Positions 18,666-27,393 of a stretch of DNA of 64,000 nucleotides are shown here, one piece after another. The translations under genes and the position numbers were made by a program. This DNA comes from Lachnospiraceae bacterium. GTDB taxonomy: Bacteria; Bacillota; Clostridia; Lachnospirales; Lachnospiraceae. Where the stretch lies: the NCBI GenBank assembly GCA_015057445.1, contig SVEI01000001.1, positions 62,001-126,000 on the forward strand, written 5' to 3'. Numbering within the stretch: the stretch's first letter is position 1; each line of letters starts with the position of its first letter. The notes under the pieces are model-generated. The model had not been told where the DNA came from. It saw nothing but the letters and a program-made list of their open reading frames with translations, and searched no databases.

Positions 18666-20030
18666 ATGATTAGTATTAATGAAGTTATAGAAACAAATGA
18701 AATGATACAGAAGATGAACCTTGATGTTAGAACAATAACAATGGGAATTAGTCTTCTTGACTGTGTAGGTGCGGATTTGAAAGAAACCTGCCAGAAAATA
18801 TATGATAAAATCACTACATCTGCTAAAGATCTAGTAACAACAGGACAGGATATATCTAAAAAATACGGTGTACCTATAGTACATAAAAGAATTTCTGTTA
18901 CGCCAATTGCATTAGTTGGTGGATCAGTTTGTAAAACTGAGGATGATTTTGTTGAGATAGCTAAAACACTTGATGCTGCTGCAACTACCTGTGGAGTTAA
19001 CTTTATCGGTGGATATTCAGCATTAGTATCAAAGGGTATGACTAAGGCTGATGAGCTTCTTATTCGCTCAATCCCTAAGGCTTTAGCTACTACAAATAAA
19101 GTTTGTAGCTCTGTAAATGCCGGTTCAACTAAAACTGGAATTAATATGGATGCTGTCAAGCTTATTGGAGAAATTATATTAGAAGCTGCTGAGCTTACAA
19201 AGGATGCTGATTCTATTGGATGTGCCAAGTTTGTTGTATTCTGCAATGCTCCGGACGATAACCCATTTATGGCTGGTGCCTTCCACGGAGTTACTGAGGC
19301 AGATAGAATTATAAATGTAGGTGTCAGCGGCCCTGGTGTTGTTAAGGCCGCCATAGAGACAGTTCGCGGTGAAAACTTTGAGGTGCTCTGTGAGACTATT
19401 AAGAAGACAGCATTTAAGATTACCAGAGTAGGACAGCTTGTTGCTAAAGAAGCTTCAGAGAGACTTGGTGTTCCATTTGGAATAATTGACCTTTCCCTTG
19501 CACCTACTCCTGCAGTTGGAGATAGTGTTGGCGAGATATTAGAGGAAATTGGTCTTGAATTTGCTGGTGCTCCTGGAACTACAGCAGCTCTTGCTATGTT
19601 AAATGATCAAGTGAAGAAGGGTGGAGTAATGGCTTCATCATATGTTGGTGGATTATCAGGTGCATTTATCCCTGTCAGCGAGGACCAGAGAATGATAGAT
19701 GCTGTTTCAGCCGGAGCACTTACACTTGAGAAGCTTGAAGCTATGACTTGTGTATGTTCTGTTGGTCTTGATATGATTGCCATCCCTGGCGATACAAAAG
19801 CTACAACAATCTCAGGTATTATAGCAGACGAAATGGCTCTTGGTATGATTAACCAGAAGACTACAGCAGTAAGAATCATCCCTGTAATTGGAAAGGGTGT
19901 CGGAGAAACTGTAGAATTTGGTGGGCTTCTTGGATATGCACCAATAATGCCAGTAAACCAGTTCTCATGCGATGCATTTATAAATAGAGGTGGAAGAATA
20001 CCAGCTCCAATACATAGCTTTAAAAACTAA
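18666..20030 (+). CDS. PFL family protein (DUF711/UPF0210)
   Basis: 454-residue protein with the conserved [29 protein letters not shown] and [12 protein letters not shown] blocks of the DUF711 family, distantly related in fold to pyruvate formate-lyase. It lacks an identifiable glycyl-radical site, and its function is unknown. Codon use is more C/G-rich at third positions in the second half than in neighbouring genes, suggesting high expression. AAAGGG precedes the start. The companion ACT gene lies 69 bases upstream. Confidence 0.88.
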   Translation: MISINEVIETNEMIQKMNLDVRTITMGISLLDCVGADLKETCQKIYDKITTSAKDLVTTGQDISKKYGVPIVHKRISVTPIALVGGSVCKTEDDFVEIAKTLDAAATTCGVNFIGGYSALVSKGMTKADELLIRSIPKALATTNKVCSSVNAGSTKTGINMDAVKLIGEIILEAAELTKDADSIGCAKFVVFCNAPDDNPFMAGAFHGVTEADRIINVGVSGPGVVKAAIETVRGENFEVLCETIKKTAFKITRVGQLVAKEASERLGVPFGIIDLSLAPTPAVGDSVGEILEEIGLEFAGAPGTTAALAMLNDQVKKGGVMASSYVGGLSGAFIPVSEDQRMIDAVSAGALTLEKLEAMTCVCSVGLDMIAIPGDTKATTISGIIADEMALGMINQKTTAVRIIPVIGKGVGETVEFGGLLGYAPIMPVNQFSCDAFINRGGRIPAPIHSFKN

Positions 20031-20036
20031 GCGTAA

Positions 20037-20177
20037 ACAATGAGTCATGCACATCCTAGATTAAATATGGCTGATGGGAGCTTGCTCACAATCTGCCATA
20101 TTTAATCTAGGATGTATACGGCGAACGCCGCGATACTAACGAAGCGATAGCTTCGTTAGGAAGCGTGACTCCATTGT
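20037..20177. repeat. Cloverleaf inverted-repeat element
   Basis: A 141-base unit that folds almost completely. An outer stem pairs 20037-20050 with 20163-20177 (one G-T pair, one bulge). Inside are three hairpins: a perfect 21-bp stem (20051-20071 with 20095-20115, loop 23), a short GC stem CGGC/GCCG (20119-20130), and a perfect 10-bp stem CTAACGAAGC / GCTTCGTTAG with loop GATA (20136-20159). The first stem is contiguous with the outer one, giving a four-way junction. G+C is locally higher than the surroundings. No start codon or coding frame fits. It resembles a REP- or MITE-like dispersed element, or a structured RNA; the choice is open. Confidence 0.8.
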
Positions 20178-20201
20178 GATTATGTATTTTCGAGGTATAT
20201 A

Positions 20202-20720
20202 ATGAAAAGTGTTATATGGACAATTTTATATCCATATTTATTGACTATGGTAATTATGCTATTTTTCTGTACAACCAGATTATTTGACTTTGATTATATG
20301 ATTATAAATGAAGTGGTTACAGCAATACTTATTTTCATGGGTTTCATTGGTTCTGTTGTATTATTTTATATGATATCAAGGATATGTAAACGCCAATATA
20401 AATCAATAATGTCCGAAAACAATAATGCATATGAGTTATCAAAAATTAGTATATTAATTAAACTGTGTCATATGCCAATTTTTATAATCTTTGGAATATT
20501 AATTTTTCTGTTTTTGAATCCATTTTTATTGGTTGTTGGTATTTTATTAGCTATTATAATGATAATTTGTATGTTTAGAAGCAGTAGCATATGTGCCAAG
20601 GCTATATCTTTAAAATCTGATTATTTAATTGGATTTACTGGAAATCTAGTAAATATGTTATTATTTGTGCCTATTTTAGATTTAATACTATCAAATATGA
20701 TTTATTTAAAAATGAAATAA
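20202..20720 (+). CDS. Small multi-pass membrane protein of unknown function
   Basis: 172 residues with about five hydrophobic segments: near 8-24, 43-64, 95-112, 113-128 and 145-170. No motif that I recognise. CGAGG lies 9 bases before the ATG. It sits directly after the cloverleaf element and before the radical SAM gene. It has low complexity in Ile/Leu/Phe and AT-rich codons like its neighbours, so I see no sign of recent transfer. Confidence 0.7.
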   Translation: MKSVIWTILYPYLLTMVIMLFFCTTRLFDFDYMIINEVVTAILIFMGFIGSVVLFYMISRICKRQYKSIMSENNNAYELSKISILIKLCHMPIFIIFGILIFLFLNPFLLVVGILLAIIMIICMFRSSSICAKAISLKSDYLIGFTGNLVNMLLFVPILDLILSNMIYLKMK

Positions 20721-20767
20721 TATAAGCTATACAAAGAAATATAAATTAGTATAAAAGGAAAATTATT

Positions 20768-22636
20768 ATGTCAAAACTTGCCCTACCGGAACGTATTCTT
20801 ATGAATATCGATAAACCGGCTCGTTATATAGGAAATGAAGTAAATATAGTAAAAAAGGATTTATCAAACATTGATATTCGAATAGCTATGTGCTTTCCAG
20901 ATGTATACGAAATTGGAATGTCATATCTCGGTCTTCAAATTCTCTATGATATGTTCAACAAGCGTGAGGATACCTACTGCGAGAGAGTTTTCTCTCCTTG
21001 GCCAGATCTTGATAAAATAATGAGAGAAGAGAATATAAAACTTTTCACTCTAGAAACCCAGAGTCCTATTATGGATATGGACATGCTTGGTATAACAATT
21101 CAATATGAAATGTGTTACACAAACATTCTTCAGATATTGGATTTGTCCGGAATGCCACTTTATGCTAAAGATAGAACAAAGGGAATGCCTATAGTAATAG
21201 GTGGTGGTCCATGTACCGTTAATCCTGAACCAATAGCTGATTTCTTTGATTTATTTTACCTAGGAGAGGGTGAAACCAGCTATGATGAACTATTAGAACT
21301 TATAAAGGTATATAAGTCTACAGATATGGATAAGGAGGAGTTTTTAAAACAAGCTTCAAAGGTACCTGGAATTTATGTTCCTTCTATGTATATTGTAAAT
21401 TACAATCAAAATGGTACAGTAAAGGAAATCACTACAAAATATGATGATATTCCTAAGGTGGTAAAAAGACAGGTTGTTACTGATTTTAGTCAAGTAACTT
21501 ATCCACTTGCCCCTGTAGTTCCTTATATTAAGGCTACACAAGATAGAGTGGTCTTAGAAATTATGCGTGGATGTATCAGAGGCTGTCGTTTCTGTCAGGC
21601 TGGTATGATATATAGACCAACTAGACAAAAAGACGTAGAAATGCTCAAAAAATATGCCAGAGCAATGCTTGATAATACAGGCTATGAAGAAATTTCTCTA
21701 AGTTCACTTAGCTCAAGTGATTATGAAAACCTAGATGAACTTCTTAATTACCTTATTTCTCTAAAGGATGAAGACCATGTAAATGTTTCATTACCATCTC
21801 TTAGAATCGATTCATTTTCTCTAGATGTAATGAGCAAAGTTCAAGACATAAAGAAAAGTTCTCTTACATTTGCTGCTGAGGCAGGCACTCAAAGGCTTAG
21901 AAATGTTATTAATAAAGGAATCACTGAAGAAGATATTCTAAACGGAAGTCGTCAAGCTTTTATAGGAGGTTGGGATAAGGTAAAATTATATTTTATGCTT
22001 GGTTTACCAACTGAAACTGACCAGGATTTACTTGGTATTGCTGAACTTGCTGAAAAGATATCAGAAGAATATTTTGATGCAGTACCTAAAGAAAAGAGAA
22101 ATGGTCGAGTTATGATAAATGCATCAGCATCCTATTTTGTACCAAAACCATTTACACCTTTCCAGTGGGCTCCAATGATTCTTCCTGAGGAATTTACAAG
22201 AAGAGCTTACTATGTAAAAGATTCTTTTATGCAACAAAAAAACAAAAAAAGTCTCAAATTCACCTACCATGATGCATATATATCCATACTTGAAGGTGTA
22301 CTTGCAAGAGGTGATAGAAGATTATGCAAAACAATATATGATGTATATAAAAAAGGTGCTATATTCGACGCATGGACGGAATTCTTTGATATGGACAAAT
22401 ATAAAGATACATTTACTGAGAATAATGTGGATATAGAATTCTATACTGCCAGAGAACGTGAAATATCAGAGATCCTCCCTTGGGATCACTTAGATGCTGG
22501 AGTATCAAAAAAATTCCTTATTAACGAATGGGAAAAAGCTAAAAATGAGACTGTTACTCCTAATTGTCGTATGAATTGTTCCGGATGTGGTTCAGCTATA
22601 TACGGAGGAGGTGTTTGCTTTGAAACTAAGAATTAA
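20768..22636 (+). CDS. B12-binding-like radical SAM protein (TIGR03960 type)
   Basis: 622 residues. The N-terminal part (about 30-200) has the B12-binding-like fold of this group (MCFPDVYEIGMSYLGLQIL). The radical SAM domain begins near 250 with the 4Fe-4S cluster motif CIRGCRFC (Cys about 269, 273, 276). A C-terminal Cys-rich tail (CRMNCSGCGSA) may hold a further metal. The function is unknown; the gene is nearly always fused or linked to the next one, the radical SAM-linked protein, and both usually precede RNase G and rplU, suggesting a role in RNA or ribosome modification. Confidence 0.88.
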   Translation: MSKLALPERILMNIDKPARYIGNEVNIVKKDLSNIDIRIAMCFPDVYEIGMSYLGLQILYDMFNKREDTYCERVFSPWPDLDKIMREENIKLFTLETQSPIMDMDMLGITIQYEMCYTNILQILDLSGMPLYAKDRTKGMPIVIGGGPCTVNPEPIADFFDLFYLGEGETSYDELLELIKVYKSTDMDKEEFLKQASKVPGIYVPSMYIVNYNQNGTVKEITTKYDDIPKVVKRQVVTDFSQVTYPLAPVVPYIKATQDRVVLEIMRGCIRGCRFCQAGMIYRPTRQKDVEMLKKYARAMLDNTGYEEISLSSLSSSDYENLDELLNYLISLKDEDHVNVSLPSLRIDSFSLDVMSKVQDIKKSSLTFAAEAGTQRLRNVINKGITEEDILNGSRQAFIGGWDKVKLYFMLGLPTETDQDLLGIAELAEKISEEYFDAVPKEKRNGRVMINASASYFVPKPFTPFQWAPMILPEEFTRRAYYVKDSFMQQKNKKSLKFTYHDAYISILEGVLARGDRRLCKTIYDVYKKGAIFDAWTEFFDMDKYKDTFTENNVDIEFYTAREREISEILPWDHLDAGVSKKFLINEWEKAKNETVTPNCRMNCSGCGSAIYGGGVCFETKN

Positions 22637-23315
22637 ATACACTAAAACTGGTGTTCTTAGATTCATAGGACATCTTGATATTATGAGATTATTTCAAAAA
22701 GCTATAAGGAGAGCAAAGTTGGATGTGGCATATTCCAAAGGATTTTCTCCACATCAGATTATATCATTTGCTGCACCTATGCCACTCGGTATGACATCAG
22801 AAGGAGAGTATTTTGATGGAGAATTTGTTACTGTAACAAGCACTGAAGATATTATGAATCGACTTAATGAAACATTACCTGAAGGAGTAAAGGTTCTTGA
22901 TATTGTAGAGCTTAATGAGGGTGCAAAACCATCTATGTCTGTTGTTTCTGCTTCGGATTATTATATTTATAAAAATGAAGAGTGTGAAAACGAATACCTT
23001 ACTGAGCTTATAGCTGGAATTTCTGACTTTATGAACCAAGATCGTATTGAAATATTGAAAAAAACAAAATCAAAAGAAGAATTGTCAGATATTAAACCAG
23101 GTATCTATAAGCTGGAGAAAAAGGATGATGGCATTTATATGCTTCTTGCTTCAGGAAGTGTACTAAATTTAAAACCAGAACTTGTAATCGAAGCTCTATG
23201 TAAATATTTAAATCTTGAATATAATAGATACGATTATATGGTTCATAGACTTGAAACCTATATGGGTGATAAGGATAATTTACAATCATTAATAGAAGCA
23301 GGAAAGAGATTTTAG
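22620..23315 (+). CDS. Radical SAM-linked protein (DUF2344, TIGR03936)
   Basis: 231 residues with the family N-terminus LKLRIKYTKTG followed by RFIGHLDIMRLFQKA. The start is a TTG at 22620: GGAGGAGGTG at 22604-22613 is correctly spaced from it, and the protein then begins exactly where relatives do. The gene therefore overlaps the radical SAM gene by 17 bases, and its ribosome site lies inside the Cys-rich C-terminal codons of that gene. Tight overlap supports joint action; the substrate is unknown. Confidence 0.88.
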   Translation: MKLRIKYTKTGVLRFIGHLDIMRLFQKAIRRAKLDVAYSKGFSPHQIISFAAPMPLGMTSEGEYFDGEFVTVTSTEDIMNRLNETLPEGVKVLDIVELNEGAKPSMSVVSASDYYIYKNEECENEYLTELIAGISDFMNQDRIEILKKTKSKEELSDIKPGIYKLEKKDDGIYMLLASGSVLNLKPELVIEALCKYLNLEYNRYDYMVHRLETYMGDKDNLQSLIEAGKRF

Positions 23316-24464
23316 ATGTCAAAGAAATATATTATTACATCAATAAACAATATTATATGTGGATTTTTAATTAATGAGGGACGAACAGAGGTAATAAGAG
23401 CCTATGAACCAGAATCTATTTTAGGAAATATTTATATTGGTCGTGTATCTAATATAGTACAAAATATAAATTCAGCCTTTGTAGATATCAAAAAAGGATT
23501 AAGTTGCTATATGTCCTTAGAAGATTATTCTGGCCCAAAGCTTAAAATAGGAGATAATATTCCTGTTCAACTTAATAAAGAAGCTATTAAGACAAAAGCT
23601 CCATCTGTTACCACTAGACTTAGTTTAGATGGTGAGTATGTAGTAGTAATGTTAGATGGCAAAATTGGTGTATCATCAAAAATCAAGTCTGACTCAAAAA
23701 GAGAAGCTTTAAAATCAATAGTTAATGAATCTATAGAAGAATTTAACAAAATAAAAAAATCAAATAATATAAATATTGGTATTATCGTAAGAACAAAAGC
23801 CGAAAATGCCACAAGCGAAATCATTAAAGAGGAAACCATAAAATTATTATGTAAACTAGATGATATAATATATAAATCAAATTATCAAACCTTATATTCT
23901 TGCTTATTTGAAAAGTGTCCTATGATAGTTAAGGATATCTGCTCATATATATCTGACGATATAGAAATTATTACTGACTTAAAAGAAGTTATAGAAATTT
24001 GCAACCATCATCAAATAACCAGTATAAATTATTATTCTGATGATAATGTTAATCTTGATGTTGTATATGGTCTGAAAACAACTATAAATAATGCCTTAAA
24101 TAAGAGAGTATACTTAAAATCCGGGGCATACATAATTATAGAACATACAGAGGCAATGACTGTAATAGATGTAAATAGCGGTAAATCAATAAAAGGTTCT
24201 TCCAAAGAAGAAAAGGTTTATGCAATTAATTTAGAAGCTGCAGCAGAAATTATAAATCAGCTAATATTAAGAGATATTAGTGGAATTATTATAATTGACT
24301 TTATAAGTATGAATAAGGAAATAAGTCAAAATAAATTATTAAAAGAATTAAAAAATCTAGCCGAGATAGATAAAAATCAAACTATAATAGTTGATATTAC
24401 CAGACTAGGACTAGTGGAAATTACTAGAAAAAGAGTAAGAAAGCCATTACATGAAATATTTTGA
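23316..24464 (+). CDS. rng: Ribonuclease E/G family endoribonuclease, short form
   Basis: Cleaves single-stranded RNA, for example in 16S rRNA maturation. An S1 RNA-binding region covers about residues 38-100 (GNIYIGRVSNIVQNINSAFVDI). The catalytic metal-binding aspartates are in VIDVNSGK (near 284) and IIDFISM (near 328). The protein ends at residue 382 with TRKRVRKPLHEIF, where E. coli-type enzymes continue into the CPxCxG zinc-link used for dimerisation; that element is missing. It starts one base after the previous stop, so all three genes are one operon. Confidence 0.9.
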   Translation: MSKKYIITSINNIICGFLINEGRTEVIRAYEPESILGNIYIGRVSNIVQNINSAFVDIKKGLSCYMSLEDYSGPKLKIGDNIPVQLNKEAIKTKAPSVTTRLSLDGEYVVVMLDGKIGVSSKIKSDSKREALKSIVNESIEEFNKIKKSNNINIGIIVRTKAENATSEIIKEETIKLLCKLDDIIYKSNYQTLYSCLFEKCPMIVKDICSYISDDIEIITDLKEVIEICNHHQITSINYYSDDNVNLDVVYGLKTTINNALNKRVYLKSGAYIIIEHTEAMTVIDVNSGKSIKGSSKEEKVYAINLEAAAEIINQLILRDISGIIIIDFISMNKEISQNKLLKELKNLAEIDKNQTIIVDITRLGLVEITRKRVRKPLHEIF

Positions 24465-24483
24465 TATTTGTCAAGAAAAATAC

Positions 24484-24512
24484 TTGACATAACATCATCT
24501 CAATGTTAATAT
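24484..24512 (+). promoter_or_regulatory. Promoter of rplU-prp-rpmA
   Basis: TTGACA at 24484-24489, then 17 bases, then TAATAT at 24507-24512. It is just upstream of the structured rplU leader. Confidence 0.7.
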
Positions 24513-24586
24513 ATTCGAGTATGCCGCACAGTGTGGTTTAAGTCTGTCTATTTATGACAGCACCGAAACTGGCGAGTAATGATAAT
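24513..24586 (+). ncRNA. Candidate ribosomal protein L21 leader
   Basis: Between the promoter and the rplU ribosome site lies a structured, comparatively GC-rich leader. It contains a CCGC/GTGG hairpin (24524-24536) and a CTGTC/GACAG hairpin with a 7-base loop (24544-24560), followed by GCACCGAAACTGGCGAG. Position and hairpin arrangement fit the L21 leader known upstream of rplU in Firmicutes, believed to be bound by L21 for autoregulation. No covariance search was possible. Confidence 0.6.
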
Positions 24587-24599
24587 AGGAGGTAACCAT

Positions 24600-24905
24600 A
24601 TGTACGCAATTATAGCAACAGGCGGAAAGCAGTACAAGGTAGCTGAAGGAGATATCATTAAGGTAGAAAAGCTTAATGCAGCAGAAGGCGCTGAGGTTTC
24701 ATTTGATGTAGTAGCTGTTAGCACTGATTCAGATGTTATTTGTGGCGATGCTTGTAAGAAGTCTTCAGTAAAAGCAACTGTTCTTGGCGAGGGTAAGCAC
24801 AAGAAGGTAGTTGTTTACAAGTACAAGAGAAAGACTGGCTATCACAAGAAGCAGGGTCACAGACAGCCTTACACTCAGGTTAAGATTGAAGCAATCAACG
24901 CTTAA
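24600..24905 (+). CDS. rplU: 50S ribosomal protein L21
   Basis: 101-residue large-subunit protein with the typical start MYAIIATGGKQYKV and the C-terminal KKQGHRQPYTQVKIEAI. AGGAGG at 24587-24592 is 7 bases from the ATG at 24600, which decides the start over an upstream in-frame codon. First gene of rplU-prp-rpmA. Confidence 0.97.
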   Translation: MYAIIATGGKQYKVAEGDIIKVEKLNAAEGAEVSFDVVAVSTDSDVICGDACKKSSVKATVLGEGKHKKVVVYKYKRKTGYHKKQGHRQPYTQVKIEAINA

Positions 24906-24915
24906 TTTTTAGATT

Positions 24916-25242
24916 ATGATTAAGGCAACTTTTTATTTGAACCAAGATGACAAATACACAGGCTTTGACGTTAGTGGACATGCAGGGTATGCAGAGTCTG
25001 GCAAAGATATTATTTGTTCAGCAGTTTCAGCACTATCAATAACAACAGTTAATGCAATTGATACATTTACTGATGTTTGTTTTAACGGTGATATGGATCC
25101 AGATGGTTCAATACGATTTAGAATCACATCTAATTTAGATGAAAAAGCACAATTATTACTTAGTACGCTTGCTTTAGGACTTACAGAAATAAGCAACGAG
25201 TACGGTGAACAGTATTTAAAAGTACACTATAAGGAGGTGTAA
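24916..25242 (+). CDS. prp: Ribosomal-processing cysteine protease Prp (YsxB)
   Basis: Removes the N-terminal extension of ribosomal protein L27. 108 residues. The catalytic dyad is visible as His in SGHAGYAESG and Cys in IICSAVSAL. It is encoded between rplU and rpmA as in other Firmicutes, and the adjacent L27 carries the matching cleavable N-terminus, so the function is well supported. The end of the gene contains the ribosome site of rpmA. Confidence 0.93.
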   Translation: MIKATFYLNQDDKYTGFDVSGHAGYAESGKDIICSAVSALSITTVNAIDTFTDVCFNGDMDPDGSIRFRITSNLDEKAQLLLSTLALGLTEISNEYGEQYLKVHYKEV

Positions 25243-25248
25243 CTGACT

Positions 25249-25539
25249 ATGTTAAAGATGAATTTACAGCTTTTCGCACATAAGAAGGGAGTTGGTTCTA
25301 CTAAGAACGGTAGAGACTCTGAGGCAAAAAGACTTGGTGCGAAGAGAGCAGACGGACAGTTTGTAAAGGCTGGTAATATTTTATACAGACAGCGTGGAAC
25401 TAAGATTCATCCAGGTGTTAATGTAGGTCGTGGTGGCGATGATACATTATTCGCACTTGTTGATGGTGTTGTTAGATTCGAGAGAAAGGGTAGAGATAAG
25501 AAGCAGGTTTCTATCTATCCTAGAGAGACAGCTGAGTAA
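25249..25539 (+). CDS. rpmA: 50S ribosomal protein L27 with Prp-cleaved extension
   Basis: 96 residues. The predicted product starts MLKMNLQLF followed by [15 protein letters not shown]; the first nine residues form the extension that Prp removes in Firmicutes, exposing the mature N-terminus that reaches the peptidyl transferase centre. AAGGAGGTG (25231-25239) overlaps the prp stop. The downstream ATG at 25258 would remove most of the extension and is less likely. Confidence 0.97.
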   Translation: MLKMNLQLFAHKKGVGSTKNGRDSEAKRLGAKRADGQFVKAGNILYRQRGTKIHPGVNVGRGGDDTLFALVDGVVRFERKGRDKKQVSIYPRETAE

Positions 25540-25551
25540 TTAAGAATTATG

Positions 25552-25586
25552 CCGGGATATTGATTTATATCCCGGTTTTCTTTTTG
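25552..25586 (+). terminator. Intrinsic terminator after rpmA
   Basis: Perfect 9-bp stem CCGGGATAT / ATATCCCGG with a 6-base loop, then an 11-base T-rich tail. It closes the rplU operon before obgE. Confidence 0.9.
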
Positions 25587-25613
25587 TAAAATAAAATATG
25601 GTATAAACAACAA

Positions 25614-25715
25614 TAATATGATATTATAAACTAGCCTTGTTGAACACCAATTAAATGATTTGTATTAGTATAATCAAGTCATGTAATTGATGCTCAACAT
25701 TGAATTATCATATTA
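25614..25715. repeat. Imperfect 102-base palindrome between rpmA and obgE
   Basis: An outer perfect 10-bp repeat TAATATGATA (25614-25623) / TATCATATTA (25706-25715) encloses a long arm. TGTTGA at 25638 pairs with TCAACA at 25694, and the arm continues inward for about 25 bp with four non-Watson-Crick positions to an ATTA-GTA-TAAT tip near 25663-25674. No coding frame is present. Size and form suggest a small dispersed repeat or a structured leader of obgE. It shares no obvious sequence with the element at 20037. Confidence 0.6.
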
Positions 25716-25764
25716 GATATTTGCAATTTATGTATATATTATTTAACTATTTTGGAGGTAAATT

Positions 25765-27057
25765 ATGTTCGCTGATAGAGCAAAAGTATATTTAAAAGCC
25801 GGAAAGGGTGGAGATGGTCATGTTTCCTTTAGACGAGAAATGTACGTTCCTAACGGCGGACCTGATGGTGGTGATGGTGGAAAAGGCGGAGATGTAATCT
25901 TCGTAGTAGATCCAGGTTTAAACACCTTAACAGATTTTAGACATGTAACAAAATATAAAGCAGAAGATGGACAAGAAGGTGGCAAAAAGAATTGTCATGG
26001 AGCAAATGGAAAAGATGTAATTCTTAAAGTTCCAGCAGGTACTGTAATAAAAGACTTTGAAACTGGCAAGGTTCTACTTGATATGTCTAACAAAACCGAA
26101 CCTGTTGTATTTTTAAAAGGTGGTCGCGGTGGAAAAGGCAACAGACACTATGTTACTTCTGTAATGCAAGCTCCAAAATACGCACAACCTGGACAACCTG
26201 CCAAGGAACTATGGGTTACTTTAGAGTTAAAGTGCATAGCTGACGCTGGACTTGTAGGATTTCCTAATGTTGGAAAATCAACATTTTTGTCTAGAGTTAC
26301 TAACGCAAAACCTAAAATAGCAAATTACCATTTTACAACTCTTAATCCAAATCTAGGCGTTGTTGATTTGGGTCAGAATAATGGCTTTGTAATCGCAGAT
26401 ATTCCTGGAATTATTGAAGGTGCTTCTGAAGGAGTTGGTCTTGGATTTGAATTCTTAAGACATATTGAAAGAACTAAGGTTTTAATTCATATGGTTGATG
26501 CTGCATCAACAGAGGGAAGAGATCCTATAGCTGATATTGAAGCCATTAATAAAGAGCTTATGACATATAATGAAGAATTAGCAAAAAGACCACAAGTTAT
26601 TGCTGCAAACAAATGTGATGTTCTTTATGGTGACGATTATGAAACAGTAATAACCCTTTTGAAGGAAGAATTTGAACCGAAGGGAATAAAAGTATTTCCA
26701 ATATCAGCAGTTTCTGGAAAAGGCTTAAATGAGCTTTTATGGCATGTTAATACACTTGTTAAGGAAGCACCTGAAGATGTTATAGAATTTGAGGCTGAAA
26801 TGGATATAGACTTTATGGATATGCCAGAACTTCCTTTTGAAGTGAAGAAGTCTGATGAAAATGAAAGAGTATTCTTAGTTGAAGGACCGCGTATAGAGAG
26901 AATGCTTGGGTACACCAACCTTGAATCTGAAAAAGGATTTGCATTCTTCCAAAAGTTTCTTAAAGATAATGGTATCTTGGATATGCTTGAAGAACTCGGT
27001 ATTGAAGAAGGAGATACCGTAAAATTATACGGATTAGAGTTTGATTATTACAAATAA
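25765..27057 (+). CDS. obgE: GTPase Obg
   Basis: Essential GTPase of late 50S assembly and stress response. 430 residues: glycine-rich Obg fold (1-157, with GGPDGGDGGKGGDV), G domain (GFPNVGKST near 165, DIPGII, NKCD), and a C-terminal OCT domain (about 350-430). AGGAGG-like GGAGG precedes the ATG. It stands at the head of a run of ribosome-assembly and NAD genes. Confidence 0.97.
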   Translation: MFADRAKVYLKAGKGGDGHVSFRREMYVPNGGPDGGDGGKGGDVIFVVDPGLNTLTDFRHVTKYKAEDGQEGGKKNCHGANGKDVILKVPAGTVIKDFETGKVLLDMSNKTEPVVFLKGGRGGKGNRHYVTSVMQAPKYAQPGQPAKELWVTLELKCIADAGLVGFPNVGKSTFLSRVTNAKPKIANYHFTTLNPNLGVVDLGQNNGFVIADIPGIIEGASEGVGLGFEFLRHIERTKVLIHMVDAASTEGRDPIADIEAINKELMTYNEELAKRPQVIAANKCDVLYGDDYETVITLLKEEFEPKGIKVFPISAVSGKGLNELLWHVNTLVKEAPEDVIEFEAEMDIDFMDMPELPFEVKKSDENERVFLVEGPRIERMLGYTNLESEKGFAFFQKFLKDNGILDMLEELGIEEGDTVKLYGLEFDYYK

Positions 27058-27068
27058 AGGAGATTTTT

Positions 27069-27359
27069 ATGACAAGTAAACAAAGATCATATTTAAATGG
27101 ACTTGCAATGACAATGGATCCAATAATTAATATTGGTAAAGCAAGTCTAACACCAGAAGTAACTGAGGCTGTACAAGAAGCTTTAGATAAAAGAGAATTG
27201 ATTAAAATAGGAGTATTAAAAAACTGTTTTGACGATCCTAAGGCCATTGCTTTTGCATTAGCCGAAAGAACTCACAGTGAAGTTGTACAAGTAATTGGAA
27301 AGAAGATTATTTTATATAAAAAGCATAAAAAAGACCCTAAAATAATACTTCCACAATAA
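27069..27359 (+). CDS. yhbY: CRM-domain RNA-binding protein YhbY
   Basis: 96-residue single CRM domain that binds pre-50S particles. N-terminal LTSKQR-type sequence (MTSKQRSYLNGLAM) and the GKASLTPEVTEAVQEAL helix identify it. It lies 11 bases after obgE with AAGGAG between, matching the frequent obg-yhbY-nadD order. Confidence 0.92.
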   Translation: MTSKQRSYLNGLAMTMDPIINIGKASLTPEVTEAVQEALDKRELIKIGVLKNCFDDPKAIAFALAERTHSEVVQVIGKKIILYKKHKKDPKIILPQ

Positions 27360-27393
27360 TTCAACATACTATATATAGAAATAAGGTGTTTTA

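Noticed and set aside
18641-19354. 237-codon minus-strand open frame opposite the DUF711 gene
   Set aside because: The plus-strand protein is a conserved family over the same bases; the antisense frame results from codon bias.
19361-20030. Raised G+C at third positions in the second half of the DUF711 gene as a sign of transfer
   Set aside because: alaS and proA show the same shift; it fits codon preference of strongly expressed genes rather than foreign origin.
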